This document shows, one piece after another, positions 55,540 through 64,000 of a stretch of DNA of 64,000 nucleotides. Each line of letters begins with the position of its first letter. Positions within the stretch are counted from its first letter, which is position 1. This DNA is from Aurantiacibacter marinus (GTDB taxonomy: Bacteria; Pseudomonadota; Alphaproteobacteria; Sphingomonadales; Sphingomonadaceae): positions 367,999 to 431,998 of the forward strand of contig NZ_LDCP01000003.1 in assembly GCF_001021555.1 (NCBI RefSeq), read 5' to 3'. The position numbers and the translations under genes were made by a program. A model generated the notes under the pieces. The model made no database searches and was not told where the DNA came from. It worked only from the letters and a program-made list of their open reading frames with translations.

Positions 55540-56760
55540 TCAGGCTGCCAGGCGCACCTGATCGCGCCCGCCCTCTTTCGCCTCATAAAGTGCCTCGTCC
55601 GCGCGGGCTATCAATGAGGTACGGTCGTCGCCCTTGCCAAAGCGCGACACGCCAAAGCTCAGGGTAACCGTGATCGCAGCACCGTCTTCTATAAGGACCG
55701 GCAAACCAGCAATCGCGCTACGCAGTCTTTCACAAGCGGCCAGCGCCGCATCGGTATCGCAATCAGGGAAGATGATAACAAATTCTTCGCCACCAAGTCT
55801 GCCAATGACATCCTGATCGCGCATCATTTGTGTGGCCACCTGGCCCACAGCCTTGATGACTTCGTCGCCGGCAGGGTGGCCGTAGGTATCATTCACTCGC
55901 TTGAACCGGTCGATATCGAGTATCGCGATAGACAGCGGCCTGCTGGATCGTTTGGATGCACCAATCATGCGATCAAGAGAGCGCAACAATTCCCGGCGGT
56001 TCGAAAGGCCGGTTAGCTCATCAGTCTCGGCGAAGCGGCGGATTTTGTCAAAAGCGGCAGCTTCACGCTCTAGCGAACGGCGTAGAGCCATCGCAAAGAC
56101 ACTGCCTACAGCCAACAACAACAGACCGACAAGGCCCAGCAATTCGATAAAACGGTGGGTGCGCAAGGCCGCGGCGTCGGCGCGCTGCATGCGCTGCTCC
56201 AAGATCGCGTGCGCCTCTTCTTCAAGCAAATCGATCTGACCCATGATCTCTTCGATTGCATTGCGGCCCAAACCAGAACGGACACGATCTACCGCTGCCT
56301 CACCTGAGCCTTCGCGCATCAAATTGATTACGATCGCTGAACTTTCGAGATATTCGCGAACGTTTGCGCGCAAAAGAGGCTGCCGGGCCGCTTGCGCTGG
56401 GTAATCGGCAACCAGTTGTTCAATTCTGTTTACAGTCTTCAACGCGTTTATTCTGCCTTCGAGATATGGCTCGAGGAAAAGCTCGTCCTGTGTAAGCAGA
56501 TAGCCGCGTTCACCGCGCACCACGGAAAGCGTCGCGAGCTTCAGCGCCGAAGTTTCCGTGAGCACCTGGCGCGTCGCAGCCTCTTGAGCCTTGGCTATCG
56601 CCTCTTCTCGGGTAGAGTCGAAAGTCATCACGCTTGCGGCCACAAGCAATCCTGCCAGCAGCAAACTTGCCACGATGGCCACACCGCCGATCCATGCTGA
56701 CGGTTTACGATGGAATTCCCGCAAGGCTATCTTTGGCGAAAGGGATAAACCGAAAATCAT
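55540..56760 (-). CDS. Membrane diguanylate cyclase with CHASE3-like sensor and GGDEF domain
   Basis: 406 aa: transmembrane helix at 22-44, a helical ~155-residue periplasmic region (EREGYLLT-type CHASE3 sequence: VVRGERGYLLTQDELFLEPY), a second helix at 204-226, and a C-terminal GGDEF domain (from ~245). The active site reads GGEEF (323-327). The product-inhibition I-site is present: RDQD (314-317), exactly five residues before it. So it likely makes c-di-GMP with feedback control. The start is uncertain; the ATG at 56760 is used. It diverges from the lolCE gene, the starts being under 50 bp apart. Confidence 0.88.
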   Translation of the reverse strand: MIFGLSLSPKIALREFHRKPSAWIGGVAIVASLLLAGLLVAASVMTFDSTREEAIAKAQEAATRQVLTETSALKLATLSVVRGERGYLLTQDELFLEPYLEGRINALKTVNRIEQLVADYPAQAARQPLLRANVREYLESSAIVINLMREGSGEAAVDRVRSGLGRNAIEEIMGQIDLLEEEAHAILEQRMQRADAAALRTHRFIELLGLVGLLLLAVGSVFAMALRRSLEREAAAFDKIRRFAETDELTGLSNRRELLRSLDRMIGASKRSSRPLSIAILDIDRFKRVNDTYGHPAGDEVIKAVGQVATQMMRDQDVIGRLGGEEFVIIFPDCDTDAALAACERLRSAIAGLPVLIEDGAAITVTLSFGVSRFGKGDDRTSLIARADEALYEAKEGGRDQVRLAA

Positions 56761-56805
56761 GCGGCCGGATACCAGCAAGTGGTTAACCCTTCGCTCATAC
56801 CAAAC

Positions 56806-58116
56806 ATGTTGAATAAGCACGCAGGGCCACCTAAGCCGCAATCCCGTCAGTCTAGATCCGAGAACCCCTTTTCCGTGATCCTATCCCCATTCGAATGGTC
56901 CATCGCCAAACGGTATATGTTACCGGGCCGGAGCGAGGCAGTCATTGCGCTGGTCGCAGGCATTTCAATCACCGTGGTTATGCTGTCGGTTGCCATGTTG
57001 GTAATCGTGATGAGCGTAATGAATGGGTTTCGCGCCGAACTGCTCGACCGTATTACCGGGCTTAATGGCCATGCCGTGGTGCAGGCCTATGGCGGACGGC
57101 TCGAAAATTGGGAAAGCGTGCTGGAAGAAGTGCGCGAGACGCCGGGCGTAACCCGTGCCTCACCGCTGATTGAACAGCCCTTGCTGGCCAGCTTTAACGG
57201 CAGGGCAGAGGCAGTTTTCGTTCGCGGGAACACTATGGAAGACATTGAACGGCTGGAAGTCAATCTGGTCGCAGGCAGTCTTGATACGCTGGTGCCGGGC
57301 GAGCGCAACGTAGCGATTGGTTCGCGACTTCAGCAGAATCTTGGTTTGCGCCTTGGTGAAACGATAACGATCATCAACCCGCAGGGCCGAACCACTCCCT
57401 TTGGCACAGTGCCGCGGCAAGTTGGCTACACGGTCACAGCAGTGTTTGAAGTCGGTTTGTACGATTTTGATGAACGCTTCGTGGTCATGCCCATACCCGT
57501 CGCACAAACGCTGATGATGACCGGCGATTCCATCAGTATGATCGAAGTGCAGACAGAAGACCCCGACCGGGTAAATGAAATACTCGCGCCGATCACGGAA
57601 AGCCTTTCTGGCCGCGCCATCGTAACCGACTGGCAAACGATGAACGCCTCGTTGTTCGAGGCATTGCAGGTCGAGCGCGTGGCGATGTTCTTCGCGCTGT
57701 CGATCATTGTGCTGGTGGCCGCTTTCAATATCCTGTCCTCGCTGGTGATGCTGGTGCGGTCCAAAACCCGCGATATTGCAATCATCCGGACAATGGGCGC
57801 AACGCGCCGCAGCCTGATGAAGATATTCGTGACCACCGGTTCTATCGTGGGCCTGGTAGGAACAATGGCCGGGTTGGCTGTGGGCTTTCTTGTGCTGTTC
57901 TTCCGCAATGGCATCGTGACCGGTCTCAGTACCGCATTCGGGATTGAACTGTGGGACCCATCGGTCCGTTTCCTGACGGAGTTACCTTCGAAGACCGATC
58001 CGGGCGAAGTCATGATGATCGCGGGCATGGCACTCGGACTCAGCTTCCTTGCGACGCTCTACCCGGCGTATCGCGCATCCAATACCGATCCGGTGGAGGT
58101 CCTGCGTTATGAGTGA
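56806..58116 (+). CDS. lolC: Lipoprotein-releasing ABC transporter permease LolC/E
   Basis: ~436-aa inner-membrane permease of the LolCDE complex that extracts lipoproteins for LolA. Four helices: one at the N-terminus ([25 protein letters not shown]) and three at the C-terminus, with a periplasmic MacB-like domain between (residues ~85-300). [14 protein letters not shown] is the LolC/E start block. Single LolC/E-type gene rather than separate lolC and lolE, common in alphaproteobacteria. The start is not certain: ATG 56806, GTG 56779 and GTG 56875 are all in frame. It overlaps lolD by 8 nt. Confidence 0.9.
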   Translation: MLNKHAGPPKPQSRQSRSENPFSVILSPFEWSIAKRYMLPGRSEAVIALVAGISITVVMLSVAMLVIVMSVMNGFRAELLDRITGLNGHAVVQAYGGRLENWESVLEEVRETPGVTRASPLIEQPLLASFNGRAEAVFVRGNTMEDIERLEVNLVAGSLDTLVPGERNVAIGSRLQQNLGLRLGETITIINPQGRTTPFGTVPRQVGYTVTAVFEVGLYDFDERFVVMPIPVAQTLMMTGDSISMIEVQTEDPDRVNEILAPITESLSGRAIVTDWQTMNASLFEALQVERVAMFFALSIIVLVAAFNILSSLVMLVRSKTRDIAIIRTMGATRRSLMKIFVTTGSIVGLVGTMAGLAVGFLVLFFRNGIVTGLSTAFGIELWDPSVRFLTELPSKTDPGEVMMIAGMALGLSFLATLYPAYRASNTDPVEVLRYE

Positions 58117-58783
58117 TCCAGTTGTAAGGTTGACCGAACTTGCCCGCAGCTTTGAACAGGGCGGCGTACGCATCGATGTGCTGAACGGTGTCAATCTGAC
58201 GATTGAACCGGGCGAGATCGTGGCGCTTGTCGGCCCGTCCGGCTCCGGCAAATCGACCATGTTGCAGGCTGTCGGCCTTCTTGAAGGCGGCTTCTCCGGT
58301 AAGATAGAGATCGCTGGCCAGGATGCCAGCACTCTGGACTCCGCAGAGCGGACGACACTGCGCCGCGATCATCTTGGGTTCGTCTACCAGTTCCACCATC
58401 TGCTGCCAGACTTCACCGCTCGCGAGAACATCGTCTTGCCGCAGCTATTGCTTGGCGTCAGCCGCGCGGATGCCGTGGTGCGGGCAGAACAGCTGCTTGG
58501 CGCGCTGGGGCTGGAACATCGCATGGATCACCGCCCCAGCAAGCTGTCCGGCGGAGAGCAGCAGCGTGTTGCCGTGGCGCGCGCGCTGGCGAACAAGCCG
58601 CAACTTGTCCTTGCGGATGAGCCAACAGGCAATCTGGACGAGAAAACATCCGAACGCGTGCTTGGTGAATTCCTCGAACTTGTGCGCGGACAAGGCAGTG
58701 CAGCGCTTGTTGCGACTCATAATGAACGTCTGGCTGCGCGCATGGACCGTGTGGTACGATTGCATGAGGGACGTATCGAATAG
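58109..58783 (+). CDS. lolD: Lipoprotein-releasing ABC transporter ATP-binding protein LolD
   Basis: 224-aa ABC ATPase powering LolCE. Walker [11 protein letters not shown]-loop [14 protein letters not shown], signature [15 protein letters not shown], Walker [13 protein letters not shown] and H-loop ATHNE. The [14 protein letters not shown] and [10 protein letters not shown] style are LolD-specific. It overlaps the permease stop by 8 nt, so they are coupled. Confidence 0.95.
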   Translation: MSDPVVRLTELARSFEQGGVRIDVLNGVNLTIEPGEIVALVGPSGSGKSTMLQAVGLLEGGFSGKIEIAGQDASTLDSAERTTLRRDHLGFVYQFHHLLPDFTARENIVLPQLLLGVSRADAVVRAEQLLGALGLEHRMDHRPSKLSGGEQQRVAVARALANKPQLVLADEPTGNLDEKTSERVLGEFLELVRGQGSAALVATHNERLAARMDRVVRLHEGRIE

Positions 58784-58792
58784 GGAAATATC

Positions 58793-59320
58793 ATGCACAT
58801 GATCGCTTCCACACTGGCTGCACTGATGCTTTTGCAGGAGGCGCCGGCACCCGCTGTGCCAGCTGCACCTCCTGTTCCAGCATGTGCCGCGGAGCAGTAT
58901 CAGGCGTTTGATTTCTGGGTTGGCGAGTGGAATGTCAGTGCCAACGGTTCCGATCAGCAAGTTGCTACAAGTGTGATAAGAAAGCTCGCCAATGGCTGCG
59001 CTATTCATGAAACCTGGATGCCGCTGCAAGGGGGCGGCGGGACGAGCGTTTCGACACGCGATCCGAACAGCGGGACCTGGCATCAGTTGTGGGTGGGCAG
59101 TGTGCCTGGGCGCGTGTTTTTTGAAGGTGGCCCGGTTGAAGGCAATATGGTGCTGACCGGCTATTGGGGCACAGACAACAACGGTGTCGCGCAGCTCATC
59201 CGCATGACTTACACGGCGCAGGAAGACGGCACAGTGCGCCAGTACGGGGAAGTCAGCACGGATCACGGCGCGAACTGGTCAGACAGCTTCGATTTTATTT
59301 ATTCGCGGCAAGCCGGGTAA
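58793..59320 (+). CDS. Exported protein, DUF1579-like domain
   Basis: 175 aa. A signal-like N-terminus (MHMIASTLAALMLLQEAPA) leads into a Pro/Ala-rich stretch, then a domain with FDFWVGEWNVSANG and RQYGEVSTDHGANWSDSFDFIY, which resembles the DUF1579 calycin-like family. Function unknown. It starts 9 bp after lolD and may ride on the lol transcript. Confidence 0.75.
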   Translation: MHMIASTLAALMLLQEAPAPAVPAAPPVPACAAEQYQAFDFWVGEWNVSANGSDQQVATSVIRKLANGCAIHETWMPLQGGGGTSVSTRDPNSGTWHQLWVGSVPGRVFFEGGPVEGNMVLTGYWGTDNNGVAQLIRMTYTAQEDGTVRQYGEVSTDHGANWSDSFDFIYSRQAG

Positions 59321-59367
59321 CCGCGTGCCTGCCTGATGCGAATTGATCAGGTAAAGGAGACATTGGC

Positions 59368-59715
59368 ATGATCGAGGCGTTTTCGGACTGGTTCTTATCA
59401 CTCGGCGTGGTCTACGGTGTGAATCCGTGGATATTTGGTGCGATCTATGTCGGCGCGATCCCGTTCTTCCTTCTGAGCATCGGGTGGCTGATAAGAAACG
59501 CACGCGCTGGAAAATCGACCATCTTGCCGACGATGCTGGCAGGCTTTTTCTTCGTCTCTGCCTACATCTATCTCGCGATTGCAGGACGCAATATTCCGGT
59601 CTGGGTGTGGGTATTCCTCGCTGCACTGGTTGTTTATGGCGCCATTTCGCAAGTGCGCCAGACGCGCAAGAAGGTCGCGGCCGCGCGGGCGGAAAGTCTC
59701 GGCCCTTCGGAATAG
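59368..59715 (+). CDS. Small integral membrane protein of unknown function
   Basis: 115 aa with three predicted helices (about 20-37, 53-71, 77-95) and a basic C-terminal tail (RQTRKKVAAARA). No family recognised. AAAGGAGA lies ahead of the ATG. It is in the same direction as lolD and dnaE, 47 bp after the preceding gene. Confidence 0.7.
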   Translation: MIEAFSDWFLSLGVVYGVNPWIFGAIYVGAIPFFLLSIGWLIRNARAGKSTILPTMLAGFFFVSAYIYLAIAGRNIPVWVWVFLAALVVYGAISQVRQTRKKVAAARAESLGPSE

Positions 59716-59772
59716 GGGATAGGGGTAAAATGCCCCCTTCAATCGGGGCTATTCCGCGCGCATATTGGCAAC

Positions 59773-62700
59773 ATGCCTCATGCCTCCTTCATTCCCCTGC
59801 GCGTTGTCTCAAGCTATTCCATGCTCGAGGGTGCGATAGACCCCAAGGAAATAGCCAAGCTCGCCAAAGAACGGGGCTTTCCCGCCATCGCCATGTGCGA
59901 CCGCAATGGCCTGTACGGGTCGAGCATGTTTGCAGGGGCCGCCAAGGGCGAGGGTGTACAGCCGATCATCGGTTGCCTGCTGGGCGTGATCCGCGGCGAG
60001 GGTGAGCCGGTCGATTACCTGCCGCTCTATGCGCAGGACGAGGAAGGATGGAACAATCTGTGCCATCTTGTCAGCCGGGCGCATCTTGATCGTCCGCTTG
60101 AGCTTGATCCACACGTCACTTTCGACGACTTCACCGGACATACAGGTGGCCTGATTGCGCTGACCGGTTCCAGCGAAGGCGCGGTGACGCGGTTGCTTGC
60201 AGATGGGAAAGAGCGCCGCGCACATGACATGGCAGAACGGCTCTCCACGCTGTTTCCTGGGCGCCTGTACGTAGAACTCGCCCGTCGCGGCAACCCTATT
60301 GAGGAAGCCGCGGAGGAGGGCTTGCTCGATCTCGCCTACGCGCAAAACCTGCCGCTGGTCGCCACCAATCCGGCCAATTTTGCAGAACCGCACATGCACA
60401 GCGCCCATGACGCGATGTTGTGTATCGCCCATTCCTCTCAGATCGACAGCAGCGATCGGCCAACATCCAATCCGCAGGCCTTCGTAAAGACTGCCGCAAT
60501 GATGGAGGAATTGTTTGCCGATTTGCCAGAGGCGACTTCAAATACGCTAGTAATCGCGCAGCGCTGTGCATTTTCTCCGCCACGCCGCAAGCCAATCCTG
60601 CCCAGTCTGGCTGGTGACCTCGAAGGCGAATCCAGATTGCTGGAAGAGGACGCCAGAAAGGGTCTCGCTGCTCGGCTAGAGAAGTATGATGACCTGTCCG
60701 ACGAAGAGCTCAAGATCTATGTCGACCGGCTTGACTATGAAGTCGGCGTCATTCGCAACATGGGTTTTCCCGGTTACTTCCTGATCGTTGCCGACTTTAT
60801 CAAATGGGCCAAGGCGCAAGGGATACCGGTGGGGCCGGGACGTGGTTCGGGGGCAGGATCGCTTGTCGCATGGTCGCTGACAATTACTGACCTTGATCCA
60901 ATACGTTTGGGCTTGCTGTTCGAGCGGTTTCTTAACCCCGAACGTGTTTCCATGCCGGACTTCGACATCGACTTCTGTGAAACGCGGCGCGGCGAAGTAA
61001 TCCGTTATGTGCAGGACCGCTACGGCCACGACAAGGTCGCGCAGATCATCACCTTCGGTAAGATGAAGGCGCGCGCCGTGCTGCGCGATACCGGTCGCAT
61101 TCTGCAAATGCCCTATGGTCAGGTGGACCGGCTGACCAAAATGGTGCCCAACCACCCGACAGACCCGTGGACGCTGCCGAGAACGCTGAACGGAGCAGCG
61201 GATTTCCGGCGCGAGTATGACAATGATAACGAGGTGAAACGCCTGGTTGATTTGGCCATGAAGCTGGAGGGTTTTCCCCGCAACTCCTCTACACATGCGG
61301 CGGGTGTTGTGATCGGTGATCGCCCTTTGAGTGAGTTGGTTCCACTGTACCGTGATCCGCGATCAGACATGCCAGTCACGCAATTCGACATGAAGCATGT
61401 CGAGGATTCCGGACTGGTCAAGTTCGACTTCCTCGGCCTGAAGACGCTCAGCGTATTGCGCAAGGCGGTCGATTTGCTCGATCGGCGCGGTGTGACGGTC
61501 GATCTCGACACTTTGCCGTGGGACGACGATGCAGTTTACGATCTGATGAAGCGCGGTGACACTGTGGGCGTCTTCCAGCTTGAATCCGAAGGGATGCGGC
61601 GCACGCTGACGGCGGTAAAGCCGACAAAGTTCGAAGACATCATCGCGCTCGTCTCACTTTATCGTCCCGGTCCGATGGACAACATCCCGCTGTTCGGGAA
61701 ACGTAAGGCTGGCGAGGCAGCAATCGAATATCCGCATGAGAAACTGAAAGGCATTCTCGAAGAGACCTACGGCATTTTTGTCTACCAGGAACAGGTCATG
61801 CAGGCCGCGCAAATCCTTGCGGGATACTCGCTTGGCGATGCCGATTTGCTGCGCCGTGCAATGGGCAAGAAGGTCCAGGCCGAAATGGACGCGCAGCGCC
61901 AGCGCTTCACCGATGGCTGCGGGGAGGTTTCGGGCATTCCGCCGAAGCAGGCGAACGAACTGTTCGATTTGATCGACAAATTTGCCGGATACGGTTTCAA
62001 CAAATCTCACGCCGCTGCCTATGCCTTGCTAAGTTACCAGACCGCGTGGCTGAAAACCCACTATCCCGAAGAATTCTACGCCGCGTCAATGTGCTTTGAC
62101 ATGCATCAGTCTGAAAAATTGGCGATTTTCGTGGATGATGCGCGCCGCAACGGCATTGCTCTGCTGGCGCCGGATATCAATTCGTCGGAAGCTGAGTTCA
62201 CTGTCGAACAGACCGATGAAGGCTGGGCCGTCCGCTATGCCTTGGCGGGCATTCGCAATGTCGGCGAAAAGGCGATGGAGCAAGTCGTGGCGGAGCGACT
62301 GGCGCATGGCCCTTTCGAAACGCTGGAAGACGCACTTCGCCGATGTCCGGCGGGCTGCATGAATCGCAAACAGTTGGAAGGGCTTGCCGGAGCAGGAGCT
62401 TTCGACAAGCTTGAGCCTAACCGCGCCAAGGTGATGGCCAATGCGGACATGCTGCTGGCTGTTTCCGACGCAGCGAACCGCGAGAAGGCAAGTGGTCAGG
62501 CAGCGCTGTTTGGCGGCGAGGATCACGCAGAACCTTCGCTGAAGCTAGCCGAAGCTGCGCAATGGACCCGGCCCGAACAAATGGCGGTTGAGCGAGAGAC
62601 ATTCGGCTTCTATTTCGCAGCGCATCCGGTGCAGGAACACCGAATGATTGCCTCTGCGAATGGCGCCCGCAGCTATTCCGCCTTGATGGACAGCGGCGTG

Positions 62701-63240
62701 ACTGGTGGGCGACAGCCGGCTGTAATGGCGGCTCTGGTGGAAAGCGTAAACAAAGGCCGCACCAAAAGAGGCGCCGAATTTATCCGGGCCGATTTCTCGG
62801 ATGCAACGGGGCAGTTCAGTGCTGCCTGTTTTGAAGAATCACTAGTCGAAAGTTTCCAGAAATGGGCGGCGGAGGGAACCTGCGTGTTGCTCAATGTCGA
62901 ACTGGATTCTCCCAATCCCGATGATCCTCCGCGCGTAACTGTGCGCGGTGCCAGACCGCTGGCGGAAGTGACGAGCACTGCCCGCATGCAGATCACTGCT
63001 GATATTAACAACATTGCCGGATTGGCAGCTTTGCGTGATGCGCTGACCATCGGGAGGGCAGGGCACGGTGAAGTATTGGTGCGGCTGTGTATCGGAGAGG
63101 ACGCCGAGCCGCAGCTACTGCTTGGTCGCGATTTCGCGCTGGGAAGTGAGCTGGCGGAGCAACTGGCGGACATGCCCGGCCTCGCCAATGTCCGGCTCGT
63201 GCCGATCAAGGGCATTGGCCATTTGCGTCTGGTGGCTTGA
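59773..63240 (+). CDS. dnaE: DNA polymerase III subunit alpha
   Basis: 1155-aa replicative polymerase. PHP domain at the N-terminus (LRVVSSYSMLEGAID; AMCDRNGLYGS), then the C-family polymerase: PVGPGRGSGAGSLVAW, catalytic MPDFDIDF (Asp396, Asp398) and KFDFLGLKT (Asp552), GYGFNKSHAAAYA; helix-hairpin-helix/OB regions at the C-terminus. Length matches DnaE1 (~1150). The PHP domain lacks the first His ligand (V instead of H) and has DR for DH, so it probably is not an active nuclease. The ATG at 59773 has no clear ribosome site. A terminator follows 320 bp later. Confidence 0.96.
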   Translation: MPHASFIPLRVVSSYSMLEGAIDPKEIAKLAKERGFPAIAMCDRNGLYGSSMFAGAAKGEGVQPIIGCLLGVIRGEGEPVDYLPLYAQDEEGWNNLCHLVSRAHLDRPLELDPHVTFDDFTGHTGGLIALTGSSEGAVTRLLADGKERRAHDMAERLSTLFPGRLYVELARRGNPIEEAAEEGLLDLAYAQNLPLVATNPANFAEPHMHSAHDAMLCIAHSSQIDSSDRPTSNPQAFVKTAAMMEELFADLPEATSNTLVIAQRCAFSPPRRKPILPSLAGDLEGESRLLEEDARKGLAARLEKYDDLSDEELKIYVDRLDYEVGVIRNMGFPGYFLIVADFIKWAKAQGIPVGPGRGSGAGSLVAWSLTITDLDPIRLGLLFERFLNPERVSMPDFDIDFCETRRGEVIRYVQDRYGHDKVAQIITFGKMKARAVLRDTGRILQMPYGQVDRLTKMVPNHPTDPWTLPRTLNGAADFRREYDNDNEVKRLVDLAMKLEGFPRNSSTHAAGVVIGDRPLSELVPLYRDPRSDMPVTQFDMKHVEDSGLVKFDFLGLKTLSVLRKAVDLLDRRGVTVDLDTLPWDDDAVYDLMKRGDTVGVFQLESEGMRRTLTAVKPTKFEDIIALVSLYRPGPMDNIPLFGKRKAGEAAIEYPHEKLKGILEETYGIFVYQEQVMQAAQILAGYSLGDADLLRRAMGKKVQAEMDAQRQRFTDGCGEVSGIPPKQANELFDLIDKFAGYGFNKSHAAAYALLSYQTAWLKTHYPEEFYAASMCFDMHQSEKLAIFVDDARRNGIALLAPDINSSEAEFTVEQTDEGWAVRYALAGIRNVGEKAMEQVVAERLAHGPFETLEDALRRCPAGCMNRKQLEGLAGAGAFDKLEPNRAKVMANADMLLAVSDAANREKASGQAALFGGEDHAEPSLKLAEAAQWTRPEQMAVERETFGFYFAAHPVQEHRMIASANGARSYSALMDSGVTGGRQPAVMAALVESVNKGRTKRGAEFIRADFSDATGQFSAACFEESLVESFQKWAAEGTCVLLNVELDSPNPDDPPRVTVRGARPLAEVTSTARMQITADINNIAGLAALRDALTIGRAGHGEVLVRLCIGEDAEPQLLLGRDFALGSELAEQLADMPGLANVRLVPIKGIGHLRLVA

Positions 63241-63562
63241 TTCACGCCATAGCCGCCATTGCCCAGGTTTCGGCAGTCGGCAGTTTTGTGCAGGGACGCC
63301 CGGTGTGAACTGTCAAAGCCGCGCGACTTTCAACAATCGCTCAAGCCGCCTGCAGGGCGCACGCGCGCAGACGCGTAATTGCGTCGCATGAATCGATCAG
63401 GCTGACGGTCAAGTGGTCAGAGCAGAGTGTTTAGAAAGCTAACTCTCAACACAAATTTGCGGACAGGCCGATGGTGAGCGAAAGCTGCGTTATGGAGCGC
63501 GTTGCCTGTGCTTGGTTATCAACTGCTCCGACAGCTTCTGCGCCAATCCCAGACAAACAAAA
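63241..63562. other. Gene-free stretch between dnaE and the ompA-type terminator
   Basis: About 320 bp without a convincing protein gene on either strand. Short frames exist but lack ribosome sites, and one runs into the terminator stem. It could be a long 3' UTR of dnaE, or hold a small RNA ending at the terminator that begins at 63563. Nothing recognisable was found. Confidence 0.5.
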
Positions 63563-63597
63563 GGGGCCGGGAGATTGCTCTCCCGGCCCCTTTTTTT
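63563..63597. terminator. Strong intrinsic terminator (bidirectional)
   Basis: GGGGCCGGGAGA (63563-63574), loop TTGC, TCTCCCGGCCCC (63579-63590), then seven T. A-rich sequence on the left also gives a T-run on the minus strand, so it ends the minus-strand OmpA gene too. Confidence 0.95.
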
Positions 63598-63616
63598 GTC
63601 TGCCGCTAGGCTGGAC

Positions 63617-64000
63617 TTACATGCCCGAACCGGGGCCGTAGGTCACTTCAACGCGGCGGTTCTGCAGTTCGCGGACGCCGTCTGCCGTAGCAACGCGTGG
63701 CATGCTTTCACCGAAAGCTTCGCTTGCGATGCGAGCAGCTGGAATGCCGCGGCCTGTCAGATAAGACTGAACAGATGCGTTACGACGCTCTGCCAGGCCC
63801 ATGTTGTAGGTTACGCTGCCCGAACGGTCTGTGTGACCGGCAAGCATGACGCGTGCAGTTCCGCAATCGCCGTAGGCTGTGACAGCGCTGTTAAGCACGG
63901 TCGCTGCTTCTGGCGTAATGTCCGACTGATCCCAATCGAAGAATACGATGTAGGGGCCCGTGTTACACTGCGCCTGCGGAGGAGGCGGAGGTGGTGGGGG
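63617..64000 (-). CDS. OmpA-family outer-membrane protein, C-terminal part (cut by window edge)
   Basis: The last ~127 codons are present; the start is outside the window. A poly-proline run (at least eight Pro) precedes an OmpA/Pal-type peptidoglycan-binding domain: YIVFFDWDQSDITPEA, VMLAGHTDRSG, NMGLAERRNASVQSYL, GIPAARI and QNRRVEVTYG. The domain binds peptidoglycan diaminopimelate through the Asp/Arg residues in GHTD and NRR. The Pro linker suggests a preceding membrane beta-barrel, as in OmpA, but this is not visible here. Confidence 0.92.
   Translation of the reverse strand, partial: PPPPPPPPQAQCNTGPYIVFFDWDQSDITPEAATVLNSAVTAYGDCGTARVMLAGHTDRSGSVTYNMGLAERRNASVQSYLTGRGIPAARIASEAFGESMPRVATADGVRELQNRRVEVTYGPGSGM

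Noticed and set aside
63068..63391. 107-codon plus-strand frame across the dnaE 3' end
   Set aside because: It is out of frame with dnaE, lacks a ribosome site and has no domain.

Overview
The window looks like a chromosomal segment of an alphaproteobacterium of the order Sphingomonadales, most likely an Erythrobacteraceae member. This is inferred from protein style (DivL, SdhE, AddAB, AmgK/MurU, Flp-type pilins), moderately high GC and synteny such as recG / sdhE-mfd. It is almost entirely core genome: no insertion sequence, prophage, CRISPR array or rRNA operon was seen. Both window edges cut genes: pgi on the left and an OmpA-family gene on the right.

Left part (1-15.6 kb): the 3' end of pgi, a TspO-like membrane protein, a RhlE-type DEAD-box helicase, a convergent PAP2-family membrane enzyme, an orphan SIR2-like protein, glutathione reductase, a lipoprotein and an isoaspartyl peptidase. 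A minus-strand aroK-aroB pair diverges from a plus-strand series: a 46-aa membrane protein coupled to a 637-aa secreted protein, then xerD, accA and an M48 lipoprotein peptidase.

Middle (15.7-24.2 kb): three minus-strand Flp/Fap-type prepilin genes. Two are a recent tandem duplication that carries its upstream element and terminator. Then follow mutT, tRNA-Arg(ACG), hemerythrin, a two-HKD phospholipase D-like protein, folE, a divergent MurA-family enzyme, a small lipoprotein, a peroxiredoxin and ahcY.

Large operon (24.3-35.6 kb): divL (Tyr in place of the phospho-accepting His), tsaE, amgK, murU, addB and addA are joined by 4-8 nt overlaps, with trxA 80 nt further on. This links cell-cycle control, tRNA modification, peptidoglycan sugar salvage and double-strand-break repair on what may be one transcript.

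Right part (35.6-64 kb): argJ and an inositol monophosphatase-family gene (minus), a small secreted protein, secA, tRNA-Asn(GTT), nadK divergent from a stand-alone EAL phosphodiesterase, an S9 peptidase, mfd, sdhE, a small exported protein, recG, an APC amino acid permease, a DUF885 peptidase-like protein, a CHASE3-like/GGDEF diguanylate cyclase, a LolCE/LolD lipoprotein exporter pair, two small uncharacterised genes, dnaE, a 376-bp gene-free stretch ending in a strong terminator, and an OmpA-like C-terminus.

No clearly novel multi-gene system is evident. The best leads are the orphan SIR2-like protein, the duplicated orphan Flp pilins with a conserved upstream box, the 46-aa/637-aa coupled pair, and the divergent MurA-like enzyme in a genome that also has the AmgK-MurU salvage route.
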